Assembly (NCBI RefSeq): GCF_009932335.1 | Contig: NZ_BLJF01000003.1 | Location: 868,001-932,000 of the forward strand | Reading direction: 5' to 3' | DNA: 64,000 nucleotides | From: Pseudomonas asiatica | GTDB lineage: Bacteria > Pseudomonadota > Gammaproteobacteria > Pseudomonadales > Pseudomonadaceae | Shown here: positions 7,886 through 16,509 of the stretch, one piece after another | Position numbering within the stretch: the first letter of the stretch is position 1 | Layout of the letters: every line of letters begins with the position of its first letter | Program-made: the position numbers and the translations under genes | The notes under the pieces: generated by a model | Told to the model about the DNA's origin: nothing | Databases searched by the model: none | Seen by the model: only the letters and a program-made list of their open reading frames with translations

Positions 7886-9022
7886 ATGTCGCAGACGTTT
7901 TACAAGAAAGGTTTCCTGGCTCTGGCCGTAGCTACGGCACTGGGTGTTTCTTCGTATGTTCAGGCCGACGTCAAGATCGGTGTAGCGGGCCCGATGACCG
8001 GGGCTAACGCAGCGTTTGGCGAGCAGTACATGAAAGGTGCGCAGGCAGCGGCCGACAAGATCAACGCCGCCGGTGGCGTGAATGGCGAGAAAATCGTGCT
8101 GGTCAAGGGCGATGACGCCTGCGAGCCGAAACAGGCCGTGGCCGTGGCCAACCGCCTGGTCGACCAGGACAAGGTGATCGGCGTGGTAGGCCACTTCTGT
8201 TCTTCCAACACCATCCCGGCCTCCGAGGTGTATGACGAGGCTGGCGTCATCGCCATCACCCCGGGCTCCACCAACCCACAGGTTACCGAGCGCGGTCTGG
8301 GCGCCATGTTCCGCATGTGCGGCCGTGACGACCAACAGGGCATCGTCGCCGGCGATTACATCGTCGACGTGCTCAAGGGCAAGAAAGTCGCGGTGCTGCA
8401 CGACAAGGACACCTACGGCCAAGGCCTGGCCGACGCGACCAAGGCACAGCTGGAAAAACGCGGCGTCAAGCCGGTGCTGTACGAAGGCCTGACCCGCGGC
8501 GAGAAGGACTTCAGTGCCGTGGTCACCAAGATCCGTTCCACCGGTGCCGACGTTGTCTACTTCGGCGGCCTGCACCCGGAAGCCGGCCCGCTGGTACGCC
8601 AGTTGCGCGAGCAGGGCCTGAAGGACGTCAAGTTCATGTCCGATGACGGCATCGTCACCGACGAACTGGTGTCCACCGCTGGCGGCGCGCAATACGTCGA
8701 TGGCGTGTACATGACCTTCGGCGCCGACCCGCGCCTGCTCCCGGACAGCAAGGCGGTAGTGGAGGAGTTCCGCAAGGCCGGTACCGAACCTGAAGGCTAC
8801 ACCCTGTACGCCTATGCCTCGCTGCAGGCCCTGGCTGCCGCGTTCAACGGCGCCAAGTCGAACAAGGGCGAGGACGCTGCCAAGTGGCTCAAGGCCAACC
8901 CGGTGCAGACCGTCATGGGCGAGAAAAAGTGGGACTCGAAGGGTGACCTGACCGTGTCCGACTACGTGGTCTACCAGTGGGATGCCCAAGGCAAGTACCA
9001 CCAGCTGGAAAAACAAAAATAA
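7886..9022 (+). CDS. livK: Branched-chain amino-acid ABC transporter, periplasmic binding protein
   Basis: A 378-residue periplasmic receptor of the BraC/LivK type (type I fold). A signal peptide ends about residue 27 (SSYVQA then DVKIGVAGPMTG). The Gly-Asp-Asp-Ala-Cys and GHFCSSNTIPASEVY stretches are typical of the amino-acid pocket, and AITPGSTNPQVTERG follows. It is the first gene of a five-gene operon and has a strong ribosome site (TAGGAG). A gap of 156 bases with a GC-rich hairpin separates it from livH, which usually means the receptor is made in excess over the membrane parts. The likely substrates are Leu, Ile and Val, perhaps also Ala. Confidence 0.92.
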   Translation: MSQTFYKKGFLALAVATALGVSSYVQADVKIGVAGPMTGANAAFGEQYMKGAQAAADKINAAGGVNGEKIVLVKGDDACEPKQAVAVANRLVDQDKVIGVVGHFCSSNTIPASEVYDEAGVIAITPGSTNPQVTERGLGAMFRMCGRDDQQGIVAGDYIVDVLKGKKVAVLHDKDTYGQGLADATKAQLEKRGVKPVLYEGLTRGEKDFSAVVTKIRSTGADVVYFGGLHPEAGPLVRQLREQGLKDVKFMSDDGIVTDELVSTAGGAQYVDGVYMTFGADPRLLPDSKAVVEEFRKAGTEPEGYTLYAYASLQALAAAFNGAKSNKGEDAAKWLKANPVQTVMGEKKWDSKGDLTVSDYVVYQWDAQGKYHQLEKQK

Positions 9023-9033
9023 CAACGGCCCAC

Positions 9034-9059
9034 GGCCCGGGCGCGTCAGCCCCCGGGCC
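9034..9059 (+). terminator. GC-rich hairpin after livK, likely attenuator
   Basis: GGCCCGGG (9034-9041) pairs with CCCGGGCC (9052-9059) around a 10-base loop. No T-run follows, so it may act by partial termination or by protecting the livK mRNA end rather than as a full intrinsic terminator. Confidence 0.5.
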
Positions 9060-9178
9060 AAAGCCCCGCGGTACCTGTCTTTATCCGTAGATCTGCACAG
9101 TACTGCGCTGCGAGGGCCGCCTGTTCCAGGCCCGCCGTGGTCGGCGCTCGTGCAATCTCAATCAGGTGAGATTGCGTT

Positions 9179-10093
9179 ATGGATGGTATTTTCCTGCAGC
9201 AACTGGTCAACGGCCTGACCCTCGGGTCGGTCTATGGCCTGATCGCCATCGGCTACACAATGGTCTATGGCATCATCGGCATGATCAACTTCGCGCACGG
9301 CGAGGTGTACATGATTTCCGCGTACCTCGCGGCGATCAGCCTGGCATTGCTGGCTTATTTCGGTATCGAGTCGTTCCCCCTGTTGATGCTGGGCACCCTG
9401 TTGTTCACCATCGTCGTCACCGGCGTGTACGGCTTCACCATCGAACGCATCGCCTACAAACCCCTGCGCAACTCCACCCGCCTGGCACCTCTGATCAGTG
9501 CCATCGGCATCTCGCTGATCCTGCAGAACTACGCGCAGATCAGCCAGGGCGCCCGCCAGCAAGGCGTGCCAACCCTGCTGGAAGGCGCCTGGCGTGTCGA
9601 AGTGGGCACCGGCTTCGTGCAACTTACCTACACCAAGATCTTCATCCTGGTGGCAGCCTTCGTTGGCATGGGCCTGCTCACCTATGTGATCAAGTACACC
9701 AAGCTCGGCCGCATGTGCCGTGCCACCCAGCAAGACCGCAAGATGGCCTCGATCCTGGGCATCAACACCGACCGGGTGATTTCCTACGTGTTCGTCATCG
9801 GTGCGGTTATGGCTGCCCTGGCCGGCGTGCTGATCACCATGAACTACGGCACCTTCGACTTCTACGCCGGCTTCATCATCGGCATCAAGGCGTTTACCGC
9901 CGCGGTGCTCGGCGGTATCGGCTCGCTGCCAGGCGCCATGCTCGGCGGGATCATCCTGGGCATTTCCGAGTCGCTGTTCTCCGGCCTGATCAACTCCGAC
10001 TACAAGGACGTGTTCAGCTTCTCGCTGCTAGTGATGATCCTTATCTTCCGCCCACAAGGCCTGCTGGGTCGCCCGCTCGTGGCTAAGGTGTGA
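9179..10093 (+). CDS. livH: Branched-chain amino-acid ABC transporter permease LivH
   Basis: A 304-residue inner-membrane permease with about eight hydrophobic segments. The N-terminal LVNGLTLGSVYGLIAIGYTM and the GMINFAHGEVYM motif are hallmarks of the LivH/BraD family. It pairs with LivM to form the channel energised by LivG and LivF. The stop TGA overlaps a GTG codon at 10090, but the better livM start is the ATG six bases further on. Confidence 0.95.
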   Translation: MDGIFLQQLVNGLTLGSVYGLIAIGYTMVYGIIGMINFAHGEVYMISAYLAAISLALLAYFGIESFPLLMLGTLLFTIVVTGVYGFTIERIAYKPLRNSTRLAPLISAIGISLILQNYAQISQGARQQGVPTLLEGAWRVEVGTGFVQLTYTKIFILVAAFVGMGLLTYVIKYTKLGRMCRATQQDRKMASILGINTDRVISYVFVIGAVMAALAGVLITMNYGTFDFYAGFIIGIKAFTAAVLGGIGSLPGAMLGGIILGISESLFSGLINSDYKDVFSFSLLVMILIFRPQGLLGRPLVAKV

Positions 10094-10095
10094 AC

Positions 10096-11397
10096 ATGTC
10101 CATTGCCAAAACTGCCTCTGTTCCTGAAACCAAAAGTTTCGATATCAAACGCAGCCTGCTGGAGACCATCGTCGCCGGCCTGCTGGCACTCATCGTGTTC
10201 GGTCCTGTCGTTGGCGTGGTGCTCGACGGCTACACCTTCAACGCCGAGCCGCGGCGTGTGGCCTGGCTGGTTGGCGGGGTGATGCTGGGGCGCTTCCTGC
10301 TCAGCCTGTACCTGCAGACGGCCGCCGGCTCGCGCATGCTCCAGGGCTTCGAAAGCGGTGGCTCGGGAGTGCATGTGCGCGCGCCGAACTACGTATCGCG
10401 GCTGCGCTATATCATCCCGGCGCTGGTGGTGATCGCCATTGTCTTCCCGATCTTCGCCAACAAGTACCTGCTGACCGTCGTCATCCTCGGCCTGATCTAC
10501 GTGCTGCTGGGCCTGGGGCTGAACATCGTGGTCGGCCTGGCCGGCCTGCTCGACCTGGGCTATGTGGCGTTTTATGCCATCGGCGCATATGGCCTGGCGC
10601 TGGGTTATCAGTACCTTGGCCTGGGCTTCTGGAGCGTGCTGCCACTGGCGGCCATAGCTGCGGCGCTGGCGGGGTGCATACTCGGTTTCCCGGTGTTGCG
10701 GATGCACGGCGACTACCTGGCGATCGTGACTCTGGGCTTCGGCGAGATCATCCGCCTGGTGCTGAACAACTGGTTGTCGTTCACCGGCGGCCCCAACGGC
10801 ATGCCGGCACCGGCACCGACCTTCTTCGGCCTGGAGTTCGGCCGTAGGGCCAAGGACGGTGGGGTACCGATCCACGAGTTCTTCGGCTTCGATTACAACG
10901 CCAACCTCAAGTTCGTGTTCATCTACGCGGTGCTGTTTATCGTCGTGCTTGCAGTGCTCTACATCAAGCATCGCCTGACCCGCATGCCGGTCGGCCGTGC
11001 CTGGGAAGCGCTACGCGAAGACGAGATCGCCTGCCGCTCGATGGGCCTGAACCACGTACTGGTCAAGCTCTCGGCGTTTACCCTGGGGGCTTCCACCGCA
11101 GGTTTGGCCGGGGTGTTCTTTGCCACCTACCAGGGCTTCGTCAACCCTTCGTCGTTCACCTTCTTCGAGTCGGCGCTGATCCTGGCCATCGTCGTGCTCG
11201 GTGGTATGGGCTCGACCGTAGGCGTGGTGATCGCCGCCTTCGTGCTGACCGTGGCACCCGAGCTGCTGCGCAGCTTCTCCGAATACCGCGTGCTGCTGTT
11301 CGGTGTGTTGATGGTGCTGATGATGATCTGGCGACCGCGTGGGCTGATCCGCATCAGCCGTACCGGTGTGACCCCGCGTAAAGGAGTGGCGCCATGA
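10096..11397 (+). CDS. livM: Branched-chain amino-acid ABC transporter permease LivM
   Basis: The second permease subunit, about 433 residues. An N-terminal part of about 110 residues with two hydrophobic segments precedes the conserved LivM core, as in other proteobacteria. The core holds LGLGLNIVVGLAGLLDLGYV and the cytoplasmic loop with LREDEIACRSMGLN that contacts the ATPases. The ATG at 10096 has AAGGTG just upstream; a GTG at 10090 overlapping the livH stop would add two residues. The end overlaps livG by ATGA. Confidence 0.94.
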   Translation: MSIAKTASVPETKSFDIKRSLLETIVAGLLALIVFGPVVGVVLDGYTFNAEPRRVAWLVGGVMLGRFLLSLYLQTAAGSRMLQGFESGGSGVHVRAPNYVSRLRYIIPALVVIAIVFPIFANKYLLTVVILGLIYVLLGLGLNIVVGLAGLLDLGYVAFYAIGAYGLALGYQYLGLGFWSVLPLAAIAAALAGCILGFPVLRMHGDYLAIVTLGFGEIIRLVLNNWLSFTGGPNGMPAPAPTFFGLEFGRRAKDGGVPIHEFFGFDYNANLKFVFIYAVLFIVVLAVLYIKHRLTRMPVGRAWEALREDEIACRSMGLNHVLVKLSAFTLGASTAGLAGVFFATYQGFVNPSSFTFFESALILAIVVLGGMGSTVGVVIAAFVLTVAPELLRSFSEYRVLLFGVLMVLMMIWRPRGLIRISRTGVTPRKGVAP

Positions 11398-12269
11398 GCG
11401 ACGATATCATTCTCTCGGTCGACAACCTGATGATGCAGTTTGGCGGCATCAAGGCGCTCAGCGATGTCAGCCTGAAGGTCCGGCGCAACCAGATCTTCGC
11501 CCTGATCGGCCCCAACGGTGCGGGCAAGACCACCGTGTTCAACTGCCTGACCGGGTTTTACAAGGCCAGTGGCGGGCGCATCGAGCTGAACGTGCGCGGT
11601 AGCCACACCAACGTCATCCAGCTGCTCGGCGAGCGCTTCCAGGCGGCAGACTTCGTCTCCCCGGCGCGCTTCGCCAACCGCATGTACTACAAGATGTTCG
11701 GCGGTACCCACTTGGTCAACCGCGCCGGCCTGGCACGCACCTTCCAGAACATTCGCCTGTTCAAGGAAATGTCGGTGGTGGAGAACCTGCTGGTGGCGCA
11801 GCACATGTGGGTCAACCGCAACCTGCTGGCCGGGGTACTCAACACCAAGGCCTACCGCAAGGCCGAGAGCGACGCGCTGGACCACGCGTTCTACTGGCTG
11901 GAAGTGGTCGACCTGGTCGATTGCGCCAACCGCCTGGCTGGCGAGTTGTCGTACGGCCAGCAGCGCCGCCTGGAAATCGCCCGGGCCATGTGCACGCGGC
12001 CGAAGATCATCTGCCTGGACGAACCGGCGGCTGGCCTGAACCCACAGGAAACCGAGGCCCTCAGCCGCATGATCCGCGTGCTGCGCGACGAGCACGACAT
12101 TACCGTGGTGCTGATCGAACACGACATGGGCATGGTCATGAGCATTTCCGATCATATCGTGGTGCTCGACCACGGCAACGTGATTGCCGAAGGCGCGCCG
12201 CAGGATATCCGCCACAACCCGACGGTGATCGCCGCCTACCTGGGTGCAGATGAAGAGGAACTGGTATGA
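11394..12269 (+). CDS. livG: Branched-chain amino-acid ABC transporter ATPase LivG
   Basis: A 291-residue nucleotide-binding subunit. Walker A is GPNGAGKT (about residues 39-46), the signature LSYGQQRRLEIARAM is present, and Walker B is IICLDEPAAGLNP, followed by the switch His in IEHDM. The long insert between Walker A and the signature is usual for LivG. It overlaps its neighbours on both sides by ATGA, so synthesis of the membrane complex is translationally coupled. Confidence 0.95.
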   Translation: MSDDIILSVDNLMMQFGGIKALSDVSLKVRRNQIFALIGPNGAGKTTVFNCLTGFYKASGGRIELNVRGSHTNVIQLLGERFQAADFVSPARFANRMYYKMFGGTHLVNRAGLARTFQNIRLFKEMSVVENLLVAQHMWVNRNLLAGVLNTKAYRKAESDALDHAFYWLEVVDLVDCANRLAGELSYGQQRRLEIARAMCTRPKIICLDEPAAGLNPQETEALSRMIRVLRDEHDITVVLIEHDMGMVMSISDHIVVLDHGNVIAEGAPQDIRHNPTVIAAYLGADEEELV

Positions 12270-12982
12270 GTGCACCCATTCTGGAATTGAAGGACCTGGA
12301 CGTGTTCTACGGCCCTATCCAGGCGCTGAAGAAAGTCTCGATGCACATCAATGAAGGTGAGACGGTCAGCCTGATCGGCGCCAACGGCGCTGGCAAGTCG
12401 ACCCTGCTGATGTCGATCTTCGGCCAGCCGCGGGCGGCGTCGGGGCATATCGTGTACCGCGGCACCGACATCACTCGCAAGTCGTCGCATTACATTGCCT
12501 CCAACGGCATCGCCCAGTCGCCGGAAGGGCGCCGGGTGTTCCCCGACATGACGGTCGAGGAGAACCTGATGATGGGTACCATCCCCATCGGTGACAAGCA
12601 TGCCGACGAAGACATGCAGCGCATGTACGAGCTGTTCCCGCGCTTGAAAGAGCGGCGTAACCAGAGGGCCATGACCATGTCTGGTGGCGAGCAGCAGATG
12701 CTGGCAATTGCCCGCGCGCTGATGAGTCGGCCGAAGTTGTTGCTGCTGGATGAGCCATCGCTGGGGCTGGCGCCGATCGTGGTCAAACAGATCTTCTCGA
12801 CCTTACGTGAATTGGCCAAGACTGGGATGACCATCTTCCTGGTGGAGCAGAACGCCAACCATGCGCTGAAACTGTCGGACCGGGCTTATGTGATGGTCAA
12901 CGGGCAGATTCGCATGAGCGGGACGGGTCAGGAGCTGTTGGTCAACGAAGAAGTGCGCAACGCCTATCTCGGCGGGCATTGA
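12266..12982 (+). CDS. livF: Branched-chain amino-acid ABC transporter ATPase LivF
   Basis: The smaller ATPase subunit, 238 residues. Walker A is GANGAGKST, the signature is MSGGEQQMLAIARAL, and Walker B is LLLDEPSLGLAP, followed by VEQN. It forms the heterodimer with LivG that drives LivHM. It is the last gene of the operon; a REP pair follows after 9 bases and may act as the transcript end. Confidence 0.95.
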   Translation: MSAPILELKDLDVFYGPIQALKKVSMHINEGETVSLIGANGAGKSTLLMSIFGQPRAASGHIVYRGTDITRKSSHYIASNGIAQSPEGRRVFPDMTVEENLMMGTIPIGDKHADEDMQRMYELFPRLKERRNQRAMTMSGGEQQMLAIARALMSRPKLLLLDEPSLGLAPIVVKQIFSTLRELAKTGMTIFLVEQNANHALKLSDRAYVMVNGQIRMSGTGQELLVNEEVRNAYLGGH

Positions 12983-12991
12983 GTTGCATTC

Positions 12992-13112
12992 GGGGGCCGC
13001 TTTGCGGCCCATCGCGACACAAGGCCGCTCCTACAGGCAATCTGCGATTTCATGTGGTATCGCGGCCCCTTGTAGGAGCGGCCTTGTGTCGCGATGGGCT
13101 GCAAAGCAGCCC
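12992..13112. repeat. REP pair, CGACACAAGGCCGCTCC type
   Basis: Two inverted units, each with a GGGCYGC...GCRGCCC tip and a GCGACACAAGGCCGCTCCTACAG body, flank a 35-base centre. It occupies the start of the 697-base gap after livF. Confidence 0.9.
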
Positions 13113-13121
13113 GATTCCAAA

Positions 13122-13591
13122 TGTGGACAACTTGTAGCGGGCCTGCCTCCATACACTCCAGCATCCCTTCGCAAGCCCTTGTTTCCACAGGCCCGATCTT
13201 TTCCACGGTTAATGTGGAACCGCCTGTGGAAAACATGGTGGCATCTCGCTCAAACCCTTTGATACCAAGCCCTGCAGAGTCATGATCGTTTTTTGATCAA
13301 TTGCACCTTGTGGATTATTTTCCAAGGTTTTTCAAAGCCCTGCATTCATTCCAGGCGTTGCGAAAAGCCTGTGGATAACCCTGTGAAAAAGCCTTGGACA
13401 GACCGCTGCAGACGGCATGCTTGAAAGCCTTGCGCCATCACCGAAAAGATATCCACCGACCATAAGTCGCTGAAAGGGTTCCGTACCGTGGACAAGTTGC
13501 CCCCAATCCGTGGGGAAAGCCTTGTGGATAACGTGCGCATAGCTGGTGCCGAGCCGTCTGCTGTAAGGGTTTGCCACATATGATCAAAAAA
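13122..13591. other. Gene-free stretch with direct repeats and DnaA-box-like sites
   Basis: No credible gene is seen between livF and the SDR. Two perfect DnaA-box 9-mers (TGTGGATAA) lie at 13370-13378 and 13523-13531. One-mismatch forms are at 13122-13130, 13225-13233, 13309-13317 and 13382-13390. Seven copies of a short AAGCCYTG/AAAGCCTTG motif, all in the same orientation, occur near 13173, 13267, 13334, 13363, 13386, 13424 and 13516. An exact 11-base inverted repeat, TTTTTTGATCA at 13289-13299 and TGATCAAAAAA at 13581-13591, brackets the core. Perfect 9-mers also occur in genes elsewhere in the window, so only the clustering is notable. Confidence 0.5.
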
Positions 13592-13679
13592 TGAACAGTA
13601 TCCCGGGCGGGTTGCTGCAAGCACGCGGCGCGGGCATGCTGCAAGACTGCCGATGACAATCCACCGTGAGGAACAGAGC

Positions 13680-14447
13680 ATGACGTCCACCGTATTCATC
13701 ACTGGCGCGACTTCCGGTTTTGGTGAGGCCACTGCCCGCCGTTTTGCCGAAGCTGGTTGGAAGCTGGTGCTCACTGGCCGCCGCAAGGAGCGCCTGGACG
13801 CCCTGTGCGCCGAATTGTCGGCCAAGACCGAAGTACACGGCCTGGTACTCGACGTGCGTGACCGCAAAGCCATGGAGCAGGCCATCGCCAACTTGCCGGC
13901 TGGCTTCGACAAGTTGCGCGGCCTGGTCAACAACGCAGGCCTGGCGCTGGGTGTGGACGCGGCGCAGAACTGCAGCCTGGACGACTGGGAAACCATGGTC
14001 GACACCAACATCAAGGGCCTGATGTACACCACCCGCTTGTTGCTGCCACGGCTGATCGCCCATGGCCGTGGGGCGTCGATCCTCAACGTAGGTTCAGTGG
14101 CGGGCAACTACCCGTACCCAGGCAGCAACGTGTATGGCGGCACCAAGGCCTTCGTCGGCCAGTTCTCGTTGAGCCTGCGCTGCGACCTGCGGGGTACGGG
14201 CGTGCGCGTGAGCAATATCGAGCCGGGCCTGTGCGAGAGCGAGTTCTCGCTGGTGCGCTTTGGCGGTGACCAGGCCAAATACGACGCCACCTACGCCGGT
14301 GCCGAGCCGATCCAGCCGCAGGACATTGCCGAGACCATCTTCTGGATCCTCAACCAGCCGGCGCATATCAATATCAACAGCCTCGAGCTGATGCCGGTGA
14401 GCCAGGACTGGGCAGGGTTCTCGATCGACCGGTCGGCCAAGGCCTGA
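13680..14447 (+). CDS. Short-chain dehydrogenase/reductase, YdfG-like
   Basis: A 255-residue classical SDR. The cofactor motif TGATSGFG is at residues 8-15, followed by the basic TGRRKERL that favours NADP. The NNAG motif, the catalytic Ser in NVGSVAGNYPYPG and the YGGTK active site are all present. Similarity is best with the 3-hydroxy acid (serine, allo-threonine) dehydrogenases of the YdfG group, but the substrate cannot be fixed from sequence. The start is the ATG at 13680 with GAGG upstream. It stands alone between two REP pairs. Confidence 0.88.
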   Translation: MTSTVFITGATSGFGEATARRFAEAGWKLVLTGRRKERLDALCAELSAKTEVHGLVLDVRDRKAMEQAIANLPAGFDKLRGLVNNAGLALGVDAAQNCSLDDWETMVDTNIKGLMYTTRLLLPRLIAHGRGASILNVGSVAGNYPYPGSNVYGGTKAFVGQFSLSLRCDLRGTGVRVSNIEPGLCESEFSLVRFGGDQAKYDATYAGAEPIQPQDIAETIFWILNQPAHININSLELMPVSQDWAGFSIDRSAKA

Positions 14448-14456
14448 TCAAAAGGC

Positions 14457-14560
14457 GGGGCCGCTTTGCGGCCCATTCGCAGCACAAGGCTGCTCCTACA
14501 GGATTGGCACTGGTTTCAGGTGCGCCGCTTTCCCTGTAGGAGCAGCCTTGTGCTGCGAAA
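14457..14560. repeat. REP pair, GCAGCACAAGGCTGCTCC type
   Basis: An inverted pair of TTCGCAGCACAAGGCTGCTCCTACAG units lies between the convergent SDR and epimerase genes, leaving almost no other intergenic sequence. Confidence 0.88.
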
Positions 14561-14563
14561 GCG

Positions 14564-15661
14564 TCAGCCCAGGCGCTGCAACCCTTCCAGGCAAGTCGCC
14601 AAGTGGTAGGGAGTAGTCGAAGGCATATCATGCCGGCTGACACTGCCTTGCCCATCCCGGCACTCATACCAGCCCGCCTCACGCAGGAACCGCGTTTCCA
14701 GAGCCTGCAACTGCCCGGCAAGCTTGCTCTCGCCCCCTGTCCGCAACACCAGCGCCCGCAGGTATTCCGCCTGTGCCCAGATCCGCTGGGTGGCGTCGAG
14801 CACCCGGCCATCCACATCCAGCATCGCCAGCACAGCGGCATCCTTCACCCCGTATTGCTCGGCGTAGCCGAAAGCCCGGTCGATGGACGCATGCAGCGGC
14901 GTATCTCGCAGCAGTGGCGAGGTATGCAGGAGGTAGAACCACTCGAACTGGTGCCCCGGCTCGAACCAGTTATCCACAGTGCCGCGTGGCTTTTCCAGCA
15001 TCAGGCCGTGGGCGGGGTCGATGAAGTGTTCCTGCAGCGCGTCGCACAGGTGCAGCAACGACTGCTGGGCATGCTTGTCGTCACGCACCGCCAGCACCTG
15101 CAGGAAGGCTTCGGCCAGGTGCATCTGCGGGTTTTGCAGCGGGCCGCTGCCAAGGTCTGCCCAGTCTTCAGCGAGGCTGGCTTCGTACAGGCCGTCGTCG
15201 CGGGCGAACTGCTGGTCGATGATGTCCAGCGCGGCGTTCAGCGTGGACTCCACCAGGTTTTCACGCACCTTGCCCCAGTAGTGCGCACAGGCGAAGACGA
15301 TGAACGCGTGGGTGTAGAGGTCCTTGCGTCGGTCCAGCGGTTTGCCCTGGGCGTCGATGCTATAGAACCAGCCGCCGTGTTCGGCGTCGTGGAAGTGCTT
15401 CTGCAGCGAGCGGAACAAGGCGGCCGCACGCTCGGCTGCACCCGGTTGCCCGATGCGGCTGCTGAACAGGTAAAGCTGCCTTGCGCAGGCCATGGCCCGG
15501 TAGCGCTGCACCGGCAATGGCTGGTGCTGGGCATCCAGTGCCTCGTAAGGCAGGGCCATGTCGGCGTTCCAGCCCGGGCCTTGCCACAACGGCACGATGC
15601 GTTCGGCGAAGTGCTGGTTGAAGCGGGCCAGTTCGGGCAGGGTGGGGCGGGGGTCGGACAT
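14564..15661 (-). CDS. N-acylglucosamine 2-epimerase (AGE) family sugar isomerase
   Basis: A 365-residue protein with the alpha6/alpha6-barrel sequence pattern of the AGE superfamily, which holds N-acetylglucosamine 2-epimerases, YihS-type aldose-ketose isomerases and mannose isomerases. Typical stretches are GGWFYSIDAQGKP, KDLYTHAFIVFACAHYW and EPGHQFEWFYLL, whose His residues correspond to the catalytic pair. I chose the ATG at 15661 (MSDPRPTLPELARFN); the upstream ATG at 15694 adds an unlikely leader. A free-sugar isomerase is as likely as a true epimerase. Confidence 0.85.
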   Translation of the reverse strand: MSDPRPTLPELARFNQHFAERIVPLWQGPGWNADMALPYEALDAQHQPLPVQRYRAMACARQLYLFSSRIGQPGAAERAAALFRSLQKHFHDAEHGGWFYSIDAQGKPLDRRKDLYTHAFIVFACAHYWGKVRENLVESTLNAALDIIDQQFARDDGLYEASLAEDWADLGSGPLQNPQMHLAEAFLQVLAVRDDKHAQQSLLHLCDALQEHFIDPAHGLMLEKPRGTVDNWFEPGHQFEWFYLLHTSPLLRDTPLHASIDRAFGYAEQYGVKDAAVLAMLDVDGRVLDATQRIWAQAEYLRALVLRTGGESKLAGQLQALETRFLREAGWYECRDGQGSVSRHDMPSTTPYHLATCLEGLQRLG

Positions 15662-15754
15662 TTCGGCGCTCGTCGCTGTCGGGCAGGGCGCCATGGTAGC
15701 AGAACTGGGTTGTGGGTAGCCTGTGCCAGCCTCTTCGCGGGCACAGGCTACCGA

Positions 15755-16387
15755 TCAGCCCGGGTTGCCAAGCCCCTGCCAATGCCGCGCCCCTACGAAG
15801 ATGAAGCGCAACTGCTGGGTGATCTTTTCCTGGGGCGTCAACGCCTGTGGATAACCCGCTTCGGGGCTGTCGATAAGCTCTGGCAGGGTGGCGAACACGG
15901 TTTTCACCACCAGGTCGGCCATCACCGCCAGCGCGGCGCTGTCCAGGTGCTGCCAGCGCTTCATCCGCGCCAGGTCGGTGGCCAGGTCGTCGCTGATGTC
16001 CTGGCGCAAGCGGGCAATGGCCTGGCGTACGGCCTGTGAACCGCCGTACTGCTCACGGGCGAGGAACAGGAACTGCGCACGGTGGGCGGCGACCACATCG
16101 AGAAAGATGCGCACCGAGGCGTCGGTGATGCCGCCCAGTTCGAATTCGTTCTGGCGCACCAGGCGGATGGTCTGGCGGAAGGTAGTGTCGACCTCGGCAA
16201 CCAGGGCCAGGCCCAGGGCGTCCATGTCGGAAAAATGCCGGTAGAAGCCGGTGGGTACGATGCCGGCCGTCTTTGCCACTTCGCGCAGGCTGATACTGCC
16301 GAAACCACGGCCACTCTCCATGAGCTGGCAGGCAGCATCGAGTAGGGCCTGGCGGGTCTGTAGCTTCTGTTCGGCGCGCGGCAGCAT
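15755..16387 (-). CDS. desT: TetR-family regulator of the DesT/FabR group
   Basis: A regulator of about 210 residues. The N-terminal helix-turn-helix is visible as SLREVAKTAGIVPTGFYRHF. The whole protein resembles P. aeruginosa DesT as I remember it (LMESGRGFGSISLREV, ALVAEVDTTFR, FLFLAREQYGGS), which senses acyl-CoA saturation and represses the desCB acyl-CoA desaturase genes. No desaturase genes are present next to it here, so its targets would be elsewhere. The start at 16387 (MLPRAEQKLQTRQ) is preferred over 16420 because the family begins there. The epimerase gene follows on the same strand after 93 bases. Confidence 0.75.
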   Translation of the reverse strand: MLPRAEQKLQTRQALLDAACQLMESGRGFGSISLREVAKTAGIVPTGFYRHFSDMDALGLALVAEVDTTFRQTIRLVRQNEFELGGITDASVRIFLDVVAAHRAQFLFLAREQYGGSQAVRQAIARLRQDISDDLATDLARMKRWQHLDSAALAVMADLVVKTVFATLPELIDSPEAGYPQALTPQEKITQQLRFIFVGARHWQGLGNPG

Positions 16388-16427
16388 GGTGCGGGTTTCT
16401 ATGGCGGTAAGGCAGGGCACTCTAGTG

Positions 16428-16458
16428 AAAAAAACAAAGCCCGGTCAATGGACCGGGC
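16428..16458 (-). terminator. Intrinsic terminator of the repeat-protein gene
   Basis: On the minus strand GCCCGGTC (16451-16458) and its complement (16439-16446) form a perfect 8-bp stem with a 4-base loop, followed by a T-rich run (16428-16434). It ends the upstream minus-strand gene before desT. Confidence 0.8.
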
Positions 16459-16509
16459 CTGGAGGGGAGCTGGCGTTGTGACATAGATTGTTCTTTTCGG
16501 TCATGGCGA

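Noticed and set aside
7808..9061. Open frame of 417 codons antisense to livK
   Set aside because: Same explanation; livK has a signal peptide, motifs and a sigma-54 promoter on the other strand.
12992..13112. REP pairs considered as transposon inverted repeats or rho-independent terminators
   Set aside because: The same units recur at many loci without transposase genes or target duplications and lack T-runs; they are REPINs.
14960..15860. Further perfect DnaA-box 9-mers (near 14970 and 15846, also 21213, 33218 and 48808)
   Set aside because: They are single and lie inside coding genes, where the codons involved make them common; used only as a caution for the clustered site.
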